A program made the translations under genes and the position numbers. Source: Crocodylus rhombifer (lineage: Eukaryota > Chordata > Crocodylia > Crocodylidae). Taken from it: DNA of 64,000 nucleotides. The notes beneath the pieces were generated by a model. That model saw only the letters and a program-made list of their open reading frames with translations. It was not told where the DNA came from and ran no database searches. The stretch is from contig JAVSML010018932.1 of NCBI GenBank assembly GCA_038503035.1, forward strand, positions 100,542-164,541, written 5' to 3'. Shown here piece after piece: positions 56,046 to 64,000 of this stretch; position 1 is the stretch's first letter, and each line of letters starts with the position of its first letter.

Positions 56046-59000
56046 GAATGTTTGCATACAGCCTTAGTCATGGTGACTGTATTCTCTCCATAGAAGAAGT
56101 CATTCTTTCAGGTGTTAGTTTTTCTTTAAAGTATGCATCATGCAATTCTATTCCTGTGAGTACATTTAAGTGGCACGTAGATCAAGGACAATACATTTCC
56201 CATGCTTTATTTTGAAAGAAATTCTTCTTTTTTTTTTTTTTTTACCTTTTCTATACTGTGGCTATTGTCACAATACGTGAATAACTGCATTTGCCATGTT
56301 CAAAATCCTGAATGGCATTACCCGCAGTCCAAAAGGAAAACTTCCAACAGCTGGTAATAAAAACTAAGGGGTTGCGCAAATATCTGCAACAATGTAAGAA
56401 CTCCAATACCCCTGGGCTCACACAAAATGATCTTTATTTCTGTATTCCAGATAATACCAACTGAATCCATAGCATCTGCTTGAGCTTCACATACACTAGT
56501 TGAATAATTATGAATTTGTGTATTTTGGATTACATCATGTGTTCATGTGGCAAATTGAGAATTGACCAGATGCTGAAACCATATGACACCACATGGTGGA
56601 GTAAGACCTCAAAACTGGTATTTATAGAGTACAGCTGGTTATAATATAATGTCTTTGTAATTTATAATATTATGACATCTGGTCCTGTCCTGTCCATTTT
56701 GAATTTTCAGACAGCCATAATATTCAATTTAATCTGTGCCAGTAAAGTGAAAAAATAGGTGGGGGTTGCAGTTGACGCCACTTGCCAGGCTCATGAAGAG
56801 ACTTTTTGTTACCCTTCTACCCTCCTCTTATATGTGCTTGGCTCCTCTTGCCATACTCCTTCCCTCTCCGCATGCTTTATTTCCTGTGCCATGTGAAATC
56901 TAATAAACATCTTAGAACAGATAAAGTTTATGTTATACAGCAAGCAGAGACCTTTAAAAATCAGTTTCTGCAATAATCTTACTAGCCAGTTCTCTGGATA
57001 GGAGTCCTTTCAAATGCATGGCTTCTCTACAACATTTGGAAGGATGCATTTAGACATAAAATCTTCCAGATCCTAATTTAATTTTTCTGTGTCTAATAAA
57101 GAACTTTATTATATTTTGCAATTGTAAACAGCTAGATGAAGCAGCTGGTGCACAATAGTATACATGCCCTTTTTATATAGAACTGGCACCTTACATTGGA
57201 ATGCAACTGTCTTGATGTTACAGAAATAGGTTTTCATATAGAGCCAATTATAATTTTGAATTACAAGATGTAAAGACTAAGAAAATCTGCCATATAAGGC
57301 AGCAGGTCTGTAATGGTAGCTTCTATAGGACATGAAAATTCCATGGCTCCCAGAAGACAGCTAGTTAATAACGCACAGATTGTAATGTATTTGGTGATAG
57401 TTGCTTCAAGAGGCACTATACGGATATTAAGCTTGAAGATATTTTATTCATCATCTCTTTAACCTTCATTTGATACAGAGTCTAATATCATATATTGTTA
57501 GATATGACTTGCTGCCTCATTAGTATTTTACTAGTTTGAGCACACTGTAAGAGGATGGGTGACATTCACCAAGTTTCCACATAATTCACAAAAATTCAAG
57601 GTCTTTTGTTGCTTTCTGGATGGAAGGAGCTGTAAATCCAAGCAAAATTACAAATACAAATAGCAGGTAACTGCTTCTTATACAGCAGTGTATCTGTGTT
57701 CATTATATGAAAAACTTTCACTATACAAAGTTATCAGCTTTTTTCTATATTCAGTTTTCAAGTTATAGAGCAGCTAACCATTAATTTAATAAATATAACA
57801 TCTATAATTTTAAAAAGGCAGTACAACTCCTGATGCCAGACTGCACTTCCTAAACAGAAGTACATTATTCCAGAAAATAAATTTTCAGTTTACAGTCATA
57901 TCAAAAAGCATGTGTAATTCAGGTTCTTCTCATTATATGGTTCCTATTCATTTAAGATTGTCTTAGTGGTATTATCAGCAGCCCTTGGAAACAGCAGTCC
58001 AATAGGTTATGCCTATCAAGTGACCTCTGAATGTATGCATATCAAAAGTGACTTCTAAAAGTATGTGACATATAGTAAGAGTTGGCAGGAGAGACAATTC
58101 AGTACTTTTTGCTTTATTAAATTTTTCCTATTTATCCCTCCTATCAGGATCATATGAAAAGACTGAATTATGGGGTACCTAGATATGCAGTGACAAAATT
58201 GTGCAAGCAGCCCACTGGCATGTATCTGGTGCCCCCTGAAAATTTTTGTCTGACTAGTCAGCTGTGAGTTAGCATAAATGGAAGAGCATGTTGTAGGGTC
58301 ACTGAGTGCCATCTTGTAAAGCTTGGTCACAGGGAATATGTGACTGGATCATTGTGGAAAACAATTTGAAGAATCAGTAAAAAGTTAGGACAAAAGGTAC
58401 CAATGTCTTTAGTTCAGAAGATTCATATGCCTACACATTGTGTAAATTGTTTAGGTGACTAAATTATAAATATGGTAATTGTTGTTATGTATTTTGAAAT
58501 TGCATAGGGCTTGGAGGGAGACAGGGTGCTTTCAAATGAGGCCCAACCGGAGAATGAGACTTGACTTGCATATAAATGTGCTAATTTTGCTGTTTTATTC
58601 AGTTTTCTGGAACAAAGAAATAGGTCATGATATCTGGCAGTTGTTTGTGTGGACACAGCACTGCACTGTGTATTGTTGTTCTAGGCTGGCAACCATATCA
58701 CCTGGTGGTTGACAACTGGGTCCCACTGGTGAGCCAAATCCAAGATAGCATAGCCAGAGGGAGGAGCTCTGAGACCAGCTGATGTCCCTCTTACATGGTT
58801 TGGCAGCCAAATGGCAGCCACCTGAAATAACTAATGTACACTTCGGTGAAAACAAGTTGGTATTTTTAAGGCCCTCGAAAAAGGAACTAGGACATATCCA
58901 GAAATGTCTCGTGGTGTAAGAGAAATGCTGCAGTGAAGAGGGAATATGAAGGAGTTATTAGGCCTCCATGGGACAACAAAACCAGGAGATGTTTGAATCT

Positions 59001-59906
59001 TTGAGAGTGAGGAACATTGTTAATTACCCACCACAAATATCATTTGGCACCTGAGTTTTTTAGGAAGGAGGTGGTATGCCTTCCCGATTAATGGAGCATA
59101 TGTCATTTTGGCCAGTATAAAAGACTGAATTTATCACACCCTATGAGGGGAGGGCAATATGATTCTAGAGATGGAGGTGTGTAAGGCTGAGAGCAATCCC
59201 CCACCAGATGGAAATAATTGGGAAGGAATGATTGCCTGCCCTCCGATTTATTGCCAGATATTTCCCAAATGAGCTAAAGATGCAACCCATATAAATTACA
59301 TTTTTTTTAATCTTATCTTTCCTGTAATCTTTCAGGTGGGTCGGGGAGGACTTCACTTGGACAGGTAGGAAAAAAATAGATAGTGGCTCTTTTAAGGATA
59401 GCTGTCCCCTTGGATTGGAAGGTTGAAGGGAGGAGCACTGGGTGGACATGGCCAACAGGTCTCAGGTAAACCATTAACTCCTGTGCACCATTAACTCCTG
59501 TGCACCTGAGTCAGGGTATAGAAACCATGTTCATCTCTAGTCCAAACTCATGGCCAAATTAACAGATTCAAACATAGGATTAGGGGAGGGCTAGCCTTTT
59601 TTTTTCTATCTTATGGGTGTCCTACTAGCTATCTTTTATAGTGCTTTGAAAGAACATTTTCTGCATTCCTAAGTTAGCTATTGCAGGGCAGGAAATTTTC
59701 CACCACCCTGCCCTGCTCCATAGCATCTAGGGACCTGTTTAGGGAGATGAGGTTTAAATAACTTGAACAATTACATTAATACACGTATTTTCTATACCAA
59801 AATGTAGGGGAAAGACCAGCACTTTCAGCTGCAATTGTGTGGTAACTCTTGCCAAATGCTAGCACATTTCTGCGAAACACTATGTAACTCTTCATTTCTA
59901 TTTTAT

Positions 59907-60236
59907 ATGTGTGTGTGTGTGTGTGTGTGTGTATTTGTGTGTATGGGGAGGTGAATGTGTATATGTGTGTGTATATATATATATATATAAAAATGTGTGT
60001 GTATGTGTGTGTATATTCATATGTATGTAGTATATGAGTGTGTGTATATATATCAGTGTCTATGTACGTATGCATATGTGGGTGTGTGTATATGTGTGTA
60101 TGTATACATGTGTATTTGTTTATGTATACACGTGTAAAGGTATACATTTGTATGTATGTATATGTATGTATGTATGTATATGTGTTTGTATATATATGTG
60201 TGTATATATTTGTGTGAGTATGTATATATATGTAAT
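59907..60236. repeat. Compound TG/TATG/TA microsatellite
   Basis: About 330 bp of GT, TA, TATG and TGTA repeats with interruptions. Frames on both strands here (123 codons minus, 75 plus) are Tyr/Thr/His or Cys/Val repeats with no gene character. Confidence 0.9.
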
Positions 60237-60497
60237 AGAAAAGAATACCAGTGTGCTATGACTTGACTTATTGCACAACGTAAAAGTTAATTTAATGATA
60301 AGATATGTAAAGGACAGCACATGCTGCTGTGAAATTGTGTCTAATAATAGACTCTTAAAAGTACAATACCTATTTTAATGAACAAAGGAGTTATGGAATG
60401 GTTTATTTATACATTTTGGGACTTTCTGTCTCAGATAATTCTATAGAAATTGCGAACAAGAATTGCTTCACTTATCACCAAAATGTAGCTTTCTGTA

Positions 60498-61719
60498 TGC
60501 ACCCGCCGGACCTCGATCATCCGGTCCCTTGCCGCTCGGCTCTAGATTTTGATGATGGTTTTCTGCTCCATCCCAATGGTATTAGGGCCATGAGTTCTCA
60601 CCTCAGGCAGTCTTATCCCCTCCTAATCCTGCCTGCCACGACTTTGATGACCCTATCAGTTGGGGGTGGGGGTCCAACTGCCCGGGTTTGGTTATCTCAG
60701 GCCAAAGAGTGATAGTTTTCACGAGGCTCCCACCTCCCCTGTACCTCGCCCTATACCCAGCCACGATGGTATGCTGGTGTTGTTTTCTGCGGCCAGCCCT
60801 CACTATATGAGATCGTATCCCTGGGTCTCACTCGATCCTGGGCCGTATGGCCAAGTCATACTAGGCCCTCTAGATCCTCGGCTTTTCGTAGCCCTCTGCC
60901 TTATTTTTACACCAGCATCCCGGGCGATAAAAATAACAAAAGGAAAAGACGCTAGCAACAAAACTGCTTACAGCCTCCCAATAATCCACTAATCACTATC
61001 CTGGGGCATCTTAGTTACAGCGTATCCCCCCCATGATTATACCGTCCCTCCACCGACTGCTCCCTTAATGCTACCTATTCCCTACCCCTAGTGTACCCTG
61101 TATAAATCCAACCTTGACGTCCCTTCCACCTTGGAAAAGAAACCTTCCTCCGAAGGACTCTCCCGGGTCTTCCATCCAGGACGTGATGGTCTTAGCTAGC
61201 CTCTTAACCGTTCACCTCTCCCCTGGGCAATTCGCTGGAACCAGACCCTGTCTGTGGGGACACTGCTGTAGGCTCTCCTTGTGGCTTTAGGATGATATGC
61301 AGCCTGGCCACCTCCATCTTTCTAAGTCTGGTAACAGCATCTTTATATTGATGCTTCTCAGGGCATTCTCCTCCCCTATGGGCAGCGTTCTTCAGCTCTC
61401 CCTCCTCCTCGGTGGGTCCAGGAGATACTTTCCGTGTGCTCTTTCTCAGCCTCTCCTCCCCTTCCGTCTTGCTGTTTCCCCTTCTTATCCTTCCATGCCG
61501 GCTCTCCTCCCCTTTCTCTCCAGCTGGTTTCACTTTAAAAAAACCGTGGCTAATGAACCGCATGGGTCCCGCCGCCGCTTCCAGTCTGGCCACGGTTCCT
61601 ACAGTAGGTAGGGCGTTTTTACTTGTTTTTTCTTTTCCTATGTTTTCCCTGGGGCGTGTTGTCCCCCAGAGCCCCTCCTTGACCCTTCGGGGTCCATGTC
61701 CTACCCTTTTCCTGGGACA
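60498..61719 (+). mobile_element. CpG-rich LTR-like insertion with 5-bp flanking repeats
   Basis: Between TGCACCCGCCGG and CCTGGGACA lies 1222 bp of CpG-containing DNA that differs abruptly from both AT-rich flanks. CTGTA stands directly on each side (60493-60497 and 61720-61724), consistent with a 5-bp target duplication around a TG..CA LTR. A TATA box, TGTATAAATCC, is at about 61098-61108, and a CCAAT motif is near 60978. No internal polyadenylation signal was seen inside the proposed ends; AATAAA lies just outside at about 61726. No recognised coding region; open frames up to 129 codons on either strand have no known motif. It may be a young solo LTR; direction is tentative. Confidence 0.55.
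61098..61108 (+). promoter_or_regulatory. TATA-like box in the CpG-rich insert
   Basis: TGTATAAATCC, about 600 bp into the element and preceded by a CCAAT motif about 120 bp upstream. Confidence 0.4.
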
Positions 61720-61724
61720 CTGTA

Positions 61725-62039
61725 AAATAAAATTGCTTAACTGTAACCCTTGATGAGCCAGGGGAGAGAAAGAGAGAAAATAATATTATATGTAATTGAA
61801 CTTATTAGGGTGAGTTTATATGAGCATAAGTATTATTTAATCAATTAGAAACCTGTACTCCTGTCCAAACTCCACAATTCTTTAAAAATATGATATGAGA
61901 TTTCAAATTACTTAAAATCTATAGGGCTTGGCTTATATATCATCTGAGAATCATTATATCCAGATGCAATAGTGTGTTTTGATTCCTTGATGGAATTTTG
62001 GTTCATTACTGATCACTCAAAAGAGTACAGAAGAGCTAG
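61725..62039. other. Spacer
   Basis: AT-rich, nothing recognised. Confidence 0.5.
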
Positions 62040-62905
62040 GCAGCTTGTAGAAAAGTTGTTTAAGAGGGGACATATAACAGTCTTCACATACTTAAAGGGC
62101 TGCCATAAAGAAGAAAAACTCCTTTTCTCTCAACTCAGGGAGTAAGATGAGGACCAATGACTTGAAATTGTAATGAAGTAAGCTTAGCCTGTATATCTGG
62201 AAAAATGTCTTCATTTCTTCATAATGGTGAGGCAGTAGAATAGACTGCCTAGGGAAGTTGTGGACTCTCCATCACTGTAGGTGTTCAAGAATAGGTTGGA
62301 CAGCCACTGGTCAGGGATGATCTAGGTGTAGATATTGCTATGTTCTACCATGGGTATTTCCTGTGCTTCTGGGCTTTGCCCATTTTCTCTTATGCATGTA
62401 AGGATGTTTTTAAGCCTTCCTCAGAGACGCTGGATATTGGCTACAGCTAAGGCTGGGGACTTTGACAGAGGTGTGATAGTGCTCCTGCTGGGACCAAACT
62501 AGAGGTTCCGGGCTAGAGGGTCTTGCGTTTCCATTAAGAGTCAGACCAATCTCCATACTTGGGGTCAGGAAAGAATTTTACCTGATGGTAAGATTAGTAC
62601 AGACTGTGGGGGGTTTGTCTTCCTCTGTAGAGGGGGCATGGACCTCTATCTGGTACCTTCTGAAAATATATTGGAAAAAAAATTCTAGAAGGAGGACATT
62701 GGCTGCCATGGTTCCCCTGGTTTACCTGTGGCAGGTTAGGGTGTTAGGTCTGTGTTGTGTCAGGATTGATGGTAGTTTTATATACAGTTTTGATTATGGT
62801 TGTATGGTATCATTTGCACAAGGATGATCCTGCCTTAGGCAGGGAGTTGGACTAGATGACCTATGGAAGCCCCTTTCAGCCCTACTTCTCTATGACCATG
62901 ATTAA
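62040..62905 (+). mobile_element. Old CR1 LINE, 3' end
   Basis: Plus strand: GGGCTGCCATAAAGAAGAAA, TCAACTCAGGGAGTAAGATG, AGACTGCCTAGGGAAGTTGT and GGACTCTCCATCACTGTAGG reproduce the end of CR1 ORF2. They are followed by a long 3' UTR and the 3' end GGAGTTGGACTAGATGACCT near 62845. Strongly decayed, no frame retained. The 62340-62815 part is either a longer 3' UTR of this subfamily or an insertion. Confidence 0.8.
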
Positions 62906-64000
62906 AATTAAAGGTAGGGTGTTTGCATTTGGACATAGCTGGTTAGGTACTAAGTTGCCATGTGTGAGTGATTAATCGTAATATTTAAAGAGTCACATTA
63001 AGCATAGGCTTTTTAAATCTGGCCCAAAGTAAAGAGGGAATTTTTCATTACTGAAGACCAGAGAGATATTAAAACACCTTAGATTTTTTCAGCTTTAGTG
63101 TTAATCAAAGCCTCGGAATTTTCACTAATAAAGCATTGTTTATTTTGGAAGGAAATTCATCACTGGCACTTGCACAACATGTCATATACTATCTGCCAGC
63201 TTAGGTGTTTGGTTTAAAATGCAATGGCAATAATTCAGTGATTTGTTCTCTACTGAAAGATTTTTGCAGTTCAGGAAATCATGGAATCCCATGTCCCTAG
63301 CAGTATGCTGCTTAGTACAATGAAAGTTTTTGAGAATTTTCTGAACAGCACTTCTGGCTGTTTTCAAGCCAAACCTCATAGAAAAAGAAATTAAGGTTTC
63401 TAAAGCATCACTATTTAATGTATAAAAATTCCATGAAGGGCCACAATATAGTCAACATCATCAGATTTCACTTCAGTTAAGGGGATTTCTGTCACTGAGA
63501 ATTCTCTTATCTAGGAAACGTGTATTGCAGTGTTAAAGTATTTGAGTTCTTTGTGGGTTATATGTCATAATGATTCACTGCTGTGTATCTTGCTGTGTAT
63601 CTTAACTTTTATAGAGCAAGTGCAAAGTGGGTGTAAAATGCACACAGAACAGACTATACCTTTCATTTACCATGGTAATAACATTTTGCTCATACTTTAT
63701 TTATTCTTTCATTCTTTATTCATTCATTTTTTGCACAGAAGAATATGTGGATTTACAAAGTGTAAAGTGATTGCAAATCAAGCCTCTTCTCTACTATGAA
63801 TAAACAGAGTAAAATATGTTTGTTTTCCTTTACTCAAGCTTTTTCTAATGAGATGGAGGTAACTTTATTTCTAGGCACTATCATTTGCAGTGAGGATTCA
63901 AGAGATGTGTATCTGCTGCTGAAGAAAGAACTTCGAATTATCCTGTGGTACTGTAGTGCTTTAGGATGCCTTTATTATGTGACTCCTCTGTCCCCCCCCC
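62906..64000. other. AT-rich spacer to window end
   Basis: Nothing recognised; ends with a C run at 63992-64000. Confidence 0.5.

Larger units (their letters stand above)
55001..60497. other. Mostly unique AT-rich DNA with one hairpin and a long microsatellite
   Basis: 55600-56070 is less AT-rich and holds overlapping frames of 145 codons (minus) and 75 codons (plus) with no recognised domain. A hairpin lies at 56006-56045. 59468-59505 has a 17-bp direct repeat, ACCATTAACTCCTGTGC. 59907-60236 is a microsatellite. Nothing else recognised. Confidence 0.4.

Noticed and set aside
59776..60261. His/Thr/Tyr-rich (minus) and Cys/Val-rich (plus) frames
   Set aside because: Direct translations of the TG/TATG microsatellite.
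1..64000. Intact retroviral gag-pol-env or an autonomous DNA transposase
   Set aside because: No protease, integrase, envelope or transposase motifs were found on either strand; only LTR-like and MITE-like non-coding elements are present.

Overview
The window looks like intergenic or intronic DNA of a large, repeat-rich reptile genome, most likely a crocodilian. The reasons are several CR1 LINEs of different ages and subfamilies, including nearly undecayed copies; hairpin MITEs; long Ty3/Gypsy- or ERV-like LTRs; a Tx1-type LINE family; and AT-rich, CpG-poor spacers. I found no host protein-coding exon, rRNA or intact tRNA gene that I can defend. Every long reading frame either belongs to a retroelement or lies in low-complexity or GC-rich repeat DNA.

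Layout. 1-5.7 kb: a decayed CR1 (minus), an LTR-like repeat with a TATA box, microsatellites, a complete solo LTR (4182-5421) with TG..CA ends and a 5-bp target duplication, and beside it a near-perfect foldback whose 77-nt loop resembles a tRNA-derived SINE. 5.7-15.8 kb: AT-rich spacer, a complete hAT-type MITE (7908-8138), a young CR1 fragment (minus), a GC-rich insert between 15-bp direct repeats (10922-11275), two copies of a TIR-bearing MITE family, and a 1.56-kb imperfect palindrome (12247-13804). 15.8-22.1 kb: two relatives of the first LTR, a second copy of the ERV-like LTR cut short at a CR1 (plus), and a fossil RTE-like reverse transcriptase (minus). 22.1-28.4 kb: spacer, small MITEs, and an old CR1 (minus) split by a nested insertion.

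28.4-40.5 kb is the most striking block: two Tx1-clade LINEs in direct tandem, each with ORF1 and an endonuclease plus reverse transcriptase ORF2, both broken by stops and frameshifts and both ending in the same AATAAA-containing tail. 40.5-48.7 kb: recurrent interspersed repeats, an LTR-like segment, the best reading frame in the window (a 592-codon CR1 reverse transcriptase, 44543-46318), a palindromic MITE and a minus-strand LTR. 48.7-60.5 kb is mostly unique AT-rich DNA with MITEs and a long microsatellite. 60498-61719 is a CpG-rich, sharply bounded LTR-like insert flanked by CTGTA repeats. The window ends with another CR1 3' end (plus) and spacer.

Nothing here forms an operon or host pathway. 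What the parts share is retrotransposition: autonomous LINEs (CR1, Tx1, RTE) that supplied their own endonuclease and reverse transcriptase, and LTRs and MITEs that relied on machinery encoded elsewhere. Family names rest on recognised protein motifs, terminal structures and comparison between copies inside the window. Subfamily names and exact edges need a repeat-library search.
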